Made by a program: the position numbers and the translations under genes
Notes under the pieces: generated by a model
Seen by the model: only the letters and a program-made list of their open reading frames with translations
The model's database searches: none
What the model was told of the DNA's origin: nothing
Part shown: positions 35,935 to 43,841 of the stretch, in pieces
How positions within the stretch are numbered: the stretch's first letter is position 1
Layout: each line of letters starts with the position of its first letter
NCBI RefSeq assembly: GCF_000803265.1
Contig: NW_014575398.1
Location: 1 to 59,831, forward strand
Reading direction: 5' to 3'
DNA: 59,831 bases
From: Ordospora colligata OC4
Taxonomy: Eukaryota; Microsporidia; Ordosporidae

Positions 35935-37824
35935 TCAGTAGTTTATTCCTGGAATTAAATCTGCCTTGGGCTTTTTTCTATCTATAATGATTGATTTGGT
36001 TCTTGATAGTTGAATATCATCCTCCATATCTGGTTTTACAATGCAGCAGTATATTCTGTTTACATTATCCATTATGCATATGTCTAGGCTTTCCACCACT
36101 CCAAAGTACATGCATGGTCTACCTTCAACCCAGATCTTCAGCCGTGCCTCTGTACATGCATTCTCTGTAAGCACACCGATTGAAAACCTGATTGGCATTT
36201 TATCGTTCACTTCAACAACCGAAGGCACAGAAAGGATATATCTTGATGCTTGGATTGAGCCAATATCCAAAGACTGAATATATCTCTTCATTGCATTGAT
36301 ATCGCTTGCCATAGATATGTTGAACTCCGATAGGCCAAACAGATACGGAATTCTTCTCAGTATTCTACAGCCATTTCCATTCATAAGTTCACTCATTCCC
36401 TTGTAGATATAGAAAATAAGCCAAGCTTTCTTTCCTTGTCTAAGCATATCTTTGAACAGCTGGTTATACATCCTCTCCGTTCTTAGTTTTCTCTTTTGCT
36501 TACTATTACTTTGAATGCCTGCATCAGCATGCATATTCAACTCCTTCTCTGTAATAAACTGGCAAAGAATGTCCTTACAAAACTGATAGTTTTCATAAAC
36601 GGTCTTTGGTAACTTACTTTCCATCATCTCAACAAACAAGAAATGATCAGAAATGTCTCTACTGAGATCAATTTTATATCCTGATTTGCACAACTCTCTC
36701 AAAACAACAAGTCTTGTGATATAATACGGATCTTCTAGTGAACACTCTACTCTGGCAATCGGCGTACGAACATAAAACTTCGTAAGATCTGCAAAAAATA
36801 CTCTTGAATTCCTAGAAGCTATCTTCTTCATCACATGATGCACCTCATTTGGTTTTATCCCATCCTTCATGCGTAGCATTAAAATATCATATATTATTGT
36901 GTTTTCATATCTCAGGTTTGAAAGCAAACTCAAAATGTTTAGTTTGATTCTATCACTCCTTTCCCTTAGTCCTTCAGATATTTGCACGACTATTTCTTCA
37001 TCAACCATCAACTCATACTTTTTGCTAAGCATTACCAGATACTCAGTACAAACCACCCTTAGATCCTCATCATCATCGTTCAACGAGTCAACCAGGAATT
37101 CAAATGCTTGAGACACAGTTCCATGTGTAGTAAGCTTATAAACAGCTCGTACAGTGTTTCTACGCACATCAGAGTATTCGTCTTCAATCCCATAAACAAG
37201 AGCTCCGCTCACATCCTCGCTTCCTTCCTCAGCTTGTTTAGTCATCATTTGTTTCATTGTTTGCTCATCAATCCACCTGAACTCTCCTATTGCCTTTGAT
37301 GCAAATTCTCTCAGATAATGCTCTCTATCTCTCATAGAGCTGCAAATCACCTTAAGTATCTTCATCTTGTGCTCTTCAATGTTTGCAAACTCCACAAGAC
37401 GCTTTAGTGCTGCAAATCGCACCCCCACATTCTCATCCTTTGCCTGTTTAACTAATGATCTCACAGAAACCGCTCTGCCCTGAAGCAAATATGCCTCTCT
37501 AACTATATGACACGGGTCATTTTGCATCATCATCACATCATCTTCAGTAAACCATCTTTGATGCATAAATAATGCAATCTTCCTGACTTTAGAACTTTTG
37601 TGTACCAGCAGCTTTCTAATCTCATCCACATTGAAACAAAGCTTGTCAATGACATTCTCAAGATACACAACAACATGATGATCATTGCATTCATCATTAC
37701 AATCATCTGAAAAGTACCTTTCCAAGGACTTCACATTTCCATTAGCTATATCATTTACCATTTCACTCAACACCTTGCACTCTATAAACTCATGCTCATC
37801 AAATATCTGTAGGCCTGGTAGCAT
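35935..37824 (-). CDS. HEAT-repeat protein resembling Integrator subunit 4 (INTS4)
   Basis: 629 residues: HEAT repeats from ~40 to ~330, then a helical region, then a beta-rich C-terminal domain (~520-629). The block GSEDVSGALVYGIEDEYSDVRR followed by FEFLVDSLNDDDEDLR matches animal INTS4 (GACGAFVHGLEDEMYEVR…LDFLVDMFNDEIEEVR). A preceding LREFASKAIGEF…QTMKQMM corresponds to VQAAKLLGSM…QTLDKKLM, and DPYYITRLVVL lies where INTS4 has DPAYIAVLVLI. INTS4 scaffolds the INTS9/INTS11 endonuclease of Integrator. Symplekin is the related alternative. The ATG at 37824 is preceded directly by CCC; longer upstream frames overlap the divergent DHS gene. Confidence 0.55.
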   Translation of the reverse strand: MLPGLQIFDEHEFIECKVLSEMVNDIANGNVKSLERYFSDDCNDECNDHHVVVYLENVIDKLCFNVDEIRKLLVHKSSKVRKIALFMHQRWFTEDDVMMMQNDPCHIVREAYLLQGRAVSVRSLVKQAKDENVGVRFAALKRLVEFANIEEHKMKILKVICSSMRDREHYLREFASKAIGEFRWIDEQTMKQMMTKQAEEGSEDVSGALVYGIEDEYSDVRRNTVRAVYKLTTHGTVSQAFEFLVDSLNDDDEDLRVVCTEYLVMLSKKYELMVDEEIVVQISEGLRERSDRIKLNILSLLSNLRYENTIIYDILMLRMKDGIKPNEVHHVMKKIASRNSRVFFADLTKFYVRTPIARVECSLEDPYYITRLVVLRELCKSGYKIDLSRDISDHFLFVEMMESKLPKTVYENYQFCKDILCQFITEKELNMHADAGIQSNSKQKRKLRTERMYNQLFKDMLRQGKKAWLIFYIYKGMSELMNGNGCRILRRIPYLFGLSEFNISMASDINAMKRYIQSLDIGSIQASRYILSVPSVVEVNDKMPIRFSIGVLTENACTEARLKIWVEGRPCMYFGVVESLDICIMDNVNRIYCCIVKPDMEDDIQLSRTKSIIIDRKKPKADLIPGINY

Positions 37825-37877
37825 GGGCAAATGCATAATTCCACAAAACATGTAAAAACCACCGGCAAGTCTATCCC
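37825..37877. promoter_or_regulatory. Divergent 53-base spacer, CCC abutting both start codons
   Basis: The INTS4-like gene (minus) and deoxyhypusine synthase (plus) start 53 bases apart, and each reads CCCATG at its start. The spacer is too short for conventional separate promoters. Confidence 0.55.
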
Positions 37878-38894
37878 ATGAACAATCCTGCTCAAGTAAA
37901 GGACTTGTGTGCAAAAGTCAAGGAAGACATTTCATTCAGTAAAGAGGTTCGTGGGTTTAATTTTGAAAACGGATGCACTCTTGAAGCACTCATTGCTTCA
38001 TTTGAAACCACGGGCTTCCAGGGATCTAGCCTTTACAAGGCGATCAAGGAGGTTGAGAAGATGAAGAATGCAAAGATTTTTTTTGGATGCACAAGTAACA
38101 TCATCAGCTCTGGGCTCAGAGACATCATAGCAACATTGATAAAGCACAAGTGCTTCAATGTGATGGTTACAACAGGTGGAGGGATAGAGGAAGATCTGAT
38201 CAAGACGTTTAAGCCAACATTCTGTGCTGATTTTGGACTTGATGGGGAGCAGCTAAGAGAGAATGGAATCAATAGAATAGGTAATCTTGTCATACCAAGC
38301 AAGAATTATGAGGATTTTGAAGCATGGATTAGCAAGATTATAGACGATCTGACTGAGGGATATTCAGAACAGAACCCGCGGATTCTTACACCTTCTGCAT
38401 TCATAAAGATACTCGGGGAAAGGATAGCAGACGAGTCATCTGTGCTGTACTGGGCAGCAAAGAACGAAATTCCGGTATTTTCGCCGGCAATCACTGATGG
38501 ATCGATCGGAGACATTATAACGTTCCATAAGAGAAGATCTATGCTAAAGCTTGACATTATTGAGGACATATATCTCATGAACTGTCATGGTATGACATCT
38601 CAGGAGACAGGTGCTATTATTCTGGGATGTGGCCTTGTTAAGCATCACATCCTGAATGCAAATCTGTTTAAAGATGGCCTTGATTATTGTGTGCTAATTA
38701 ATAATGCACAGGAATTTGATGGAAGCGATGCAGGAGCTAGTCTTGAAGAGGCCGTTAGTTGGGGGAAAGTCAAGCCAGGAAACAGGGGTATAAAGGTATT
38801 TGGAGACGCCACTGTGTTATTCCCATTGCTGGTCTCTGCAACATTCATGAAAAACCAAGTCATGGTACAACAGCCAGTAAACTCTGAAAAGTGA
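37878..38894 (+). CDS. DYS1: Deoxyhypusine synthase
   Basis: NAD-dependent transfer of the aminobutyl group of spermidine to one lysine of eIF5A. Family blocks are all present: FGCTSNIISSGLRDIIATLIKH, VTTGGGIEEDLIK, GIxRIGNLVIPxxNY, ITDGSIGDI, LDIIEDI, INNAQEFDGSDAGASLEEAVSWGKVK with the catalytic Lys in SWGK, then FGDATVLFPLL. Length 338 is normal. CCC directly precedes the ATG. Hypusinated eIF5A supports translation elongation. Confidence 0.95.
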   Translation: MNNPAQVKDLCAKVKEDISFSKEVRGFNFENGCTLEALIASFETTGFQGSSLYKAIKEVEKMKNAKIFFGCTSNIISSGLRDIIATLIKHKCFNVMVTTGGGIEEDLIKTFKPTFCADFGLDGEQLRENGINRIGNLVIPSKNYEDFEAWISKIIDDLTEGYSEQNPRILTPSAFIKILGERIADESSVLYWAAKNEIPVFSPAITDGSIGDIITFHKRRSMLKLDIIEDIYLMNCHGMTSQETGAIILGCGLVKHHILNANLFKDGLDYCVLINNAQEFDGSDAGASLEEAVSWGKVKPGNRGIKVFGDATVLFPLLVSATFMKNQVMVQQPVNSEK

Positions 38895-38972
38895 TTCAGT
38901 AGAGTGAGCTGCTATAGATGCAATAAGCAAAAACTCTATGAAAGCAAGATAATAAACCTTCTTATTATATTT

Positions 38973-39085
38973 TTGGAAGTAACTTGATTTATTGATATTC
39001 AGTTTATTGAAGTAAAGATATTCAGTTTTGGCTTCATTCAAGTAAATATATTCAGTTTATTGAAGTAAAGATGTTCAATTTAAGT
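38973..39085. repeat. Imperfect tandem repeat, ~23-base unit
   Basis: Four drifting copies of TTGAAGTAAAGATATTCAGTTTA (for example around 38975, 39007, 39037 and 39059) run through the spacer between DYS1 and TRM7. The last one reaches the TRM7 stop codon. Confidence 0.75.
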
Positions 39086-39820
39086 TTTTATTTCTTCCAC
39101 TTCGTATTCAAGACCTAGATCTGTGCCATATCCACATGGATGTATAGTGATTTCCTTGCATTCAATGCTTGTATCGATATCTGTAGGACTTTCAGTGGCA
39201 CTCTTCATTCCCTTACAGCACAGAAAACATTCCATAGAACTGGTTTTGCTTGCCTTAGGCTTCAATAACACAACCTCTTCATAGAATTTTCCAAAATGAT
39301 TCACTACATATGGCGTGTAAATGCCTTTGAAACATTTCACAACCAGAGACGATCCATGTTTTGATATCTTCATGCACATACAAAGTGTAGAAATAAGCAG
39401 CTCAGATTGTAAATATTCATCAATTTCATGCAAACCAGTTATCTCAGGCGCACCATCACATATAACAACATCCGCCTTCCTTCCTCCAAGACACTGCAGA
39501 ATTTTCTCTGCACATCCATACGACGTTATGTCTTCTTTTATGCAAGCAACTCCATCAATTGGTGCAATATCTTGAACATCAACACAGACAACATGTTGCT
39601 GCGCACTTCCTAAAGCTTCATTCCCATGCATGCTCTTCATCCTTTCAGATGCATACTGGCTCCAGCTTCCAGGTGCTGCACACAAGTCCACCACATTACT
39701 GGCTCCTTTGAATATATCATAAGCTGCATCAATGTGCATGAGTTTGTATACGCTTCGTGCTCTATATCCATGCTTTTTAGAAAGCCTATAATACAGATCT
39801 CTCTTCTCGTTGCTTTCCAT
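39080..39820 (-). CDS. TRM7: Trm7, tRNA 2'-O-methyltransferase (FTSJ1 type)
   Basis: RrmJ/FtsJ fold with the K-D-K-E tetrad. The N-terminal KRDLYYRLSKKHGYRARSVYKLMHID carries the first Lys, CDGAP the Asp, SLVVKCFKG the second Lys and SSMECFLCC the Glu. SAM motif I is VVDLCAAPGSWSQY. The KRDLYYRLxKxxGYRARSxYKL opening is typical of Trm7, which methylates positions 32 and 34 of the tRNA anticodon loop. The ATG at 39820 is used; a GTG three codons upstream is ignored. No CCC signal. Confidence 0.9.
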   Translation of the reverse strand: MESNEKRDLYYRLSKKHGYRARSVYKLMHIDAAYDIFKGASNVVDLCAAPGSWSQYASERMKSMHGNEALGSAQQHVVCVDVQDIAPIDGVACIKEDITSYGCAEKILQCLGGRKADVVICDGAPEITGLHEIDEYLQSELLISTLCMCMKISKHGSSLVVKCFKGIYTPYVVNHFGKFYEEVVLLKPKASKTSSMECFLCCKGMKSATESPTDIDTSIECKEITIHPCGYGTDLGLEYEVEEIKT

Positions 39821-39962
39821 CAAAGACACTCAAAATACATAAGCATAAATAATTCACAATTCATGCACATGACTAGTTTGCTAAGAACATACATTCAATG
39901 GATATAAGTCTACATTGGGATGAATACACAATTCTTGTAGTTCTTGTAGCAACCCTGCACAA

Positions 39963-40202
39963 ATGTTTGGCATCATGACAATTGCATACGGAGCGCTTTT
40001 TCTTCTGAATGCGGTGGTAATTCTGGATGACCGGAGGTTTCTGTCAAGAGTCGGACTTCCACTGTCTTCAGATGCAAGACATACTCTTGGCTCTAGCCGT
40101 AAAAAGATGGTCGAGCTGGTCAGAGCAATAAAGACCGTGACAAAGATCCCGTTAATTATACTGAACACACTTTGCATAACATACGAGATCTTCCTTGGAT
40201 AG
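39963..40202 (+). CDS. YOS1: Yos1, ER-Golgi transport protein (IER3IP1-like)
   Basis: A 79-residue protein with two membrane segments, matching Yos1 end to end: ALFLLNAVVILDDRRFLSRVGLP (LLNAIAILxEERFLxxIGW) and VELVRAIKTVTKIPLIILNTLCITYEIFLG (LIRSVRTVMRVPLIIxNxxxIxxxxxxG). Yos1 binds Yip1-Yif1 and is needed for COPII transport. CCC lies 7 bases before the ATG. The gene sits in a 400-base slot between TRM7 (divergent) and RAD52 (convergent). Confidence 0.9.
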   Translation: MFGIMTIAYGALFLLNAVVILDDRRFLSRVGLPLSSDARHTLGSSRKKMVELVRAIKTVTKIPLIILNTLCITYEIFLG

Positions 40203-40225
40203 AATACATAAGGCAAAAGCTTTAT

Positions 40226-40840
40226 TCACAAGTGCTCGCTTAGATCATAGTCTATGTCAAGTGAGTCCTCTTTCGCATTATCGCGCTCTTGGGATGCTGC
40301 TTGTATACTGTTTCTGAATAAATCGTTTGAATCCAATGCCTTTTCATTGATCTTGTTTATGCGCTGCACTTCCTTGATGTATGCTTTGTCATAGCAACAG
40401 TTTCCCAGCGAATTGCCAAACTGTCTCATTGCCCTCTTCAATGCATCTGTTGCTGCTTCTTTCTTTGCCTTTTCATAAGCAACCACCTTACTTCTTTGCC
40501 CTTCAGAGCTTCCAAACCCCACATCTTCCCTATATGAACCATCTTTCAGCGTGATCCTCACCACACATGAAACACCAAGAGACACTCTTGTGTCCTCTAA
40601 AGTCTCGCAATCCACAGAGATACTTCGTATTTCAGAAGACCATCCATTAAATCCAAATATCCTGTTTGCAAGACTGATTGCTGTCCATCCCTCAATGTAT
40701 GCAACCTTTGCTGAGTTGAATCCAGGGCGGTAACTTATGAATTCGGGCCCAAGCTTCTTCTTCAACAACTTCGATATCCTTGCTGCCTCTTCCTTCGAAA
40801 ATCCCCTAAGCTGTTTGCCCTCATGCATATCTTCTATCAT
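40226..40840 (-). CDS. RAD52: Rad52 recombination mediator, annealing domain only
   Basis: The conserved Rad52 core runs from GFSKEEAARISKLLKKKLGPEFISYRPG through VAYIEGWTAISLANRIFGFNGWSSEI, GVSCVVRITLKDGSYREDVGFGSSEG and AYEKAKKEAATDALKRAMRQFGNSLGNCCYDK. This region forms the ring that anneals ssDNA. At 204 residues the RPA- and Rad51-binding C-terminal half is missing except for a ~35-residue charged tail. The ATG at 40840 has GGGG 7 bases upstream; the frame is open far upstream but overlaps SFT2. Confidence 0.9.
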   Translation of the reverse strand: MIEDMHEGKQLRGFSKEEAARISKLLKKKLGPEFISYRPGFNSAKVAYIEGWTAISLANRIFGFNGWSSEIRSISVDCETLEDTRVSLGVSCVVRITLKDGSYREDVGFGSSEGQRSKVVAYEKAKKEAATDALKRAMRQFGNSLGNCCYDKAYIKEVQRINKINEKALDSNDLFRNSIQAASQERDNAKEDSLDIDYDLSEHL

Positions 40841-40911
40841 TGAACAACCCCTTAAAAGACATGCATTTCCAAAACAAGAATAAATAAATGTTTTCACTGC
40901 AAGGGGTAACA
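40841..40911. promoter_or_regulatory. Divergent spacer RAD52/SFT2 with paired GGGG signals
   Basis: 71 bases between the two start codons. Both genes use GGGG on their own coding strand shortly upstream of ATG (7 bases for RAD52, 5 for SFT2), the minority GGG form of the start-proximal signal. Confidence 0.45.
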
Positions 40912-41433
40912 ATGAGAGCAGATCCACTCGTGAGTGCTTTGAGAGCAGATAAGAGCACTGCAAAGCCATTCTACACAGCAATTCCACAGGGAATGATGCT
41001 AAACAAGAGCTTTGACATGAACACACTTGGAATGACATTCTTCCAGCGCACATTGTGCTTTTTGGTATGCTTGGGTTCAGGAATGCTTTCTTTCCTATAC
41101 AGCATGATCAAAATACTGCGATTCTCACCTTCTGGATTCATAATTCCATACACAGTGTCCAACGTGCTGTTTTTTGCAATGTTTGGATTTCTTCTTGGAT
41201 TTAAGTCGTACTTCAAGAACTTATTTTCAAAGAAGAAGCGTGCATACACATCATGGTTTATTTGGTCGACTGTGATGACGCTGTACATGGTGCTGAAGTA
41301 CAATACCTACGTGCTCAACCTGATATTCTGCCTTGCACAGGTGATATCATTCCTTATGTTTTCCTTGACTTTTATTCCTGGAGGTGTAGACGGCATATCC
41401 ACAATGTTTAGCATGCTTTTCAACAAGAAATAA
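40912..41433 (+). CDS. SFT2: Sft2/Got1-family Golgi membrane protein
   Basis: Four membrane segments (~45-65, 75-100, 118-135, 140-160) after a hydrophilic N-terminus. The LGMTFFQRTLCFLVCLGSGMLSFLYS start of the first helix and the FGFLLGFKSYFKNLFSKKKRAYTSWFIWS loop are typical of Sft2 (…FLxGPxxQxxxMFxxxRxxATxxY). Sft2 assists fusion of endosome-derived vesicles with the late Golgi. The ATG at 40912 has GGGG 5 bases upstream and is preferred over one 24 bases earlier. Stop lies in GAAATAAAT. Confidence 0.8.
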   Translation: MRADPLVSALRADKSTAKPFYTAIPQGMMLNKSFDMNTLGMTFFQRTLCFLVCLGSGMLSFLYSMIKILRFSPSGFIIPYTVSNVLFFAMFGFLLGFKSYFKNLFSKKKRAYTSWFIWSTVMTLYMVLKYNTYVLNLIFCLAQVISFLMFSLTFIPGGVDGISTMFSMLFNKK

Positions 41434-41780
41434 ATATTTTCTGGAATATTCATCTTATCTTCAATCCAACTGTAATAAGTAGAGATCTTTCGGTAAATCC
41501 AATCACAATTCTTAATAAAAGATCATGCATAGAAATTTATGAAAAATCCATAATAATAGAGTTGTATCACTCATGAATATCCTATACAAATCATGCATCA
41601 TATGAGACGAGCTATTAGGCAAATTTTATACAAATCATGTATCATATAATAAAATTGTATCACTAAGCATAAATGTCCTATATAAATCATGCATCACATA
41701 ATAATTTGGTTGAACTAGTAAGCAAATCTTATATAAAAGATCCAAACACACAAAGAAACAACTATTTACTTGATAACTCG
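41434..41780. repeat. Gene-free spacer holding a ~93-base tandem repeat
   Basis: No gene seen. A unit beginning RTTGTATCACT starts at 41561 and again at 41654. Within it the motif TATAYAAATCATGYATCAYAT recurs (41584, 41629, 41680) and a cut-down form lies near 41518. The region is AT-rich without open frames. Confidence 0.75.
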
Positions 41781-42044
41781 TCATTTACTTGACAAAAACG
41801 AAAATCCTACAGAAAGCAAAACAATAAGTAATGCAACCGCTACCTGAGGCAGTGAAGATGCCGGTACAAACTTCGCAAGTATATGAAGTACAAACACAAT
41901 TCCAATGAATATAAGCGAAATCATAATCGTCTGTACCGGTGAGATACAAAGTCTTGATACATGGCTGTTCAGTAACTTTCCAAGTTTATTCTGCCTGTTT
42001 CTGTATTGTTGTATCTGGTTTGTTGATGGTGTTGATCTAGACAT
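41781..42044 (-). CDS. Sec61-beta-like translocon subunit
   Basis: 87 residues. The segment CISPVQTIMISLIFIGIVFVLHILAKF follows the Sec61-beta tail-anchor pattern (xIxPVxVLxxSLxFIxxVxxLHIxGKx). Sec61-beta is the small accessory subunit of the ER translocon. Unusually, a further hydrophobic stretch (LPQVAVALLIVLLSVGFSFL) follows, making two membrane segments where the family has one. CCC lies 5 bases before the ATG. Another small ER membrane protein is possible. Confidence 0.5.
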   Translation of the reverse strand: MSRSTPSTNQIQQYRNRQNKLGKLLNSHVSRLCISPVQTIMISLIFIGIVFVLHILAKFVPASSLPQVAVALLIVLLSVGFSFLSSK

Positions 42045-42124
42045 TTACAGGGATAAATAATCATTCCATTTATTTGCTAGCATAAACATCCTGGCAAGCT
42101 ACAGCCAGTTCTGTAACATGGCCT

Positions 42125-43174
42125 CTAAAAGTCCATATCAAATCCAAATTGCAACCTCTGCACTTGTTCATTATCTGTTAATGGGATTGCAAAGCTTGTC
42201 TTTATAACAGGCCCATCCTTCGACCTCATCACAGGTACACTTATACCAACTCCTACTGATGCTCCAAGACATTCATTGTTCTTGGTCAGGTATGCTTGTC
42301 TGTCAATCAAAAGATCACGTACAACTCCCTTACCCTCAGAAACACATCCGAGAGACCCAAACATATAGGCCTTTGCACCTCCAACACATAGGCCAATCCT
42401 CTGTGCTATCTCTATAAATGAACCTCCCCCGATCTTGAGTCCTGATGTGCTTGGCGATATACTCATTGCCTTGTATCCTCCGACTCCTTCTCCAAGGTAA
42501 TATCTTTCAGCGATGTGAGGCTCTCCAAAAATCGTCCCCATTGATGCATTCATGTCCATAAATACATTCCTTGTCAGCAGTTTGCTTGCACACATGCCAA
42601 TCTGACCTTTCACAAACATCCTGCATGGCTTTGAATCAAATACTCCAGCCTTTGCTTTAATCTCAAGCATTGACATCTTCTTACGAATCTCCAGAAATGT
42701 TTGATCTAAATATCCTATTCTTTCTCTTCCCACTGACACACTCTGATTATCACTCTCAAGTTCTACACTTGCTCTGATATGTGGGTAGTCTTCATGTGGA
42801 GATGCCATTGTGCTTGCAATCCCAAAGATATTCAGAAATCCTAATGAGCCAGAAATAAAAGGCTTCGAGAACTTGATGTCTATGTCTCGGGCAGTAGATA
42901 CAGAAACATCAAGATTCTCAGCACGTCCAAATAAATTCGGCAACCTCATATTGAAGTATCCCTTTGGAACACGTCCTGTTGTATCTCCACTGAATCCAAT
43001 GCTTCTTTTTTCTTCAGATACCACAAGTCCACCATCTGCATGAGCAACTGTTGAAAATATCCTCAATTTCCTGAGCCTGTTGGCTACACTCTCAATTGCA
43101 TCTCCTTCAGACATCCTCAGGATCTTTGTAATAAACGTCTCGTCCGTTTTACCAATTCCAGTTATTTTGAACAT
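42125..43174 (-). CDS. SAM50: Sam50 (Omp85 family), outer-membrane beta-barrel assembly
   Basis: A short POTRA-like N-terminus (FKITGIGKTDETFITKILRM, ~1-50), then a beta-barrel with alternating hydrophobic strands up to a terminal aromatic LQFGFDMDF, as Omp85 proteins end. The ERYYLGEGVGGYKAMSISPSTSGLKIGGGSF block corresponds to ERFxLGGxxSxRGFxxxxxGPxxxxDxxGG of Sam50; the RGF is changed to GYK. Length 349 against 484 in yeast. CCCC lies 9 bases before the ATG. It would insert Tom40-type barrels in the mitosome outer membrane. Confidence 0.72.
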   Translation of the reverse strand: MFKITGIGKTDETFITKILRMSEGDAIESVANRLRKLRIFSTVAHADGGLVVSEEKRSIGFSGDTTGRVPKGYFNMRLPNLFGRAENLDVSVSTARDIDIKFSKPFISGSLGFLNIFGIASTMASPHEDYPHIRASVELESDNQSVSVGRERIGYLDQTFLEIRKKMSMLEIKAKAGVFDSKPCRMFVKGQIGMCASKLLTRNVFMDMNASMGTIFGEPHIAERYYLGEGVGGYKAMSISPSTSGLKIGGGSFIEIAQRIGLCVGGAKAYMFGSLGCVSEGKGVVRDLLIDRQAYLTKNNECLGASVGVGISVPVMRSKDGPVIKTSFAIPLTDNEQVQRLQFGFDMDF

Positions 43175-43267
43175 TCAAGACTTGGGGATCACAAAAGACA
43201 GAAATACTATTTAATACTATTTGTGTGTTGCTGCCTAGATCACAAGCAATGGCATAGGCTTCACAAT

Positions 43268-43726
43268 TTATATCTTGACTTCAGTCTTGCAGAAAAGGAC
43301 ATCTTCAACTATTCCAACATACGGAGTGTAGCACCCACGCAGCTCAAACGTGGGATCATCCGTCAGGTTACCCACAACCTCATATGTGCTTCTAAACACT
43401 TTTGTAAGCTCCTTCTTTTCACTTTGCCTCTCAAAGATCCTGCTCCAAATAATTTCTGCTCGGTCACTTCGCCCTCCATACACAGCCCGTACATACACAA
43501 AAATCTGCTTCAGATTAAAGTGCAATTGCGAAGATAGATCTATCTTCGGCTCAAAAAACACCACCTGCGATCTTCCATGCGATTTATACTCAATAATCTT
43601 CAGTGATGACTCCGGCAAGCTCTTTGGCACCATATATGAAAACACAAACACTCCAAGAAGCAACACAATCGTGGGATTAAATGCATATGATGCTAGTGCT
43701 GCAAGCCTCTTACTTGCTGTCTTCAT
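43268..43726 (-). CDS. SPC3: Signal peptidase complex subunit 3 (Spc3/SPC22)
   Basis: 152 residues: one N-terminal membrane segment (~15-32), then the lumenal beta domain. KIDLSSQLHFNLKQIFVYVRAVYGG parallels DLxxLFNWNTKQVFxYLVAEY of Spc3, followed by AEIIWSRIFER (NxVVxWDKIIxR) and a YEV…L…L run. Spc3 is essential for ER signal-peptide cleavage in yeast. CCC lies 2 bases before the ATG. Length is slightly below the 180 of other fungi. Confidence 0.82.
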   Translation of the reverse strand: MKTASKRLAALASYAFNPTIVLLLGVFVFSYMVPKSLPESSLKIIEYKSHGRSQVVFFEPKIDLSSQLHFNLKQIFVYVRAVYGGRSDRAEIIWSRIFERQSEKKELTKVFRSTYEVVGNLTDDPTFELRGCYTPYVGIVEDVLFCKTEVKI

Positions 43727-43841
43727 GAGGGCCTTAAAAAAACAATTAATATGCTTGTATATTCAATGCATCCTCAAAGCTGCATAATCGTAGTGGCTGT
43801 CACATGCACTCATGAATATCATCCTATACTGCAAACCCTCT

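Noticed and set aside
40841..41053. Extended RAD52 frame upstream of 40840
   Set aside because: It runs antisense through SFT2, is Cys/Ser/Leu-rich without homology, and the Rad52 core begins just after 40840.
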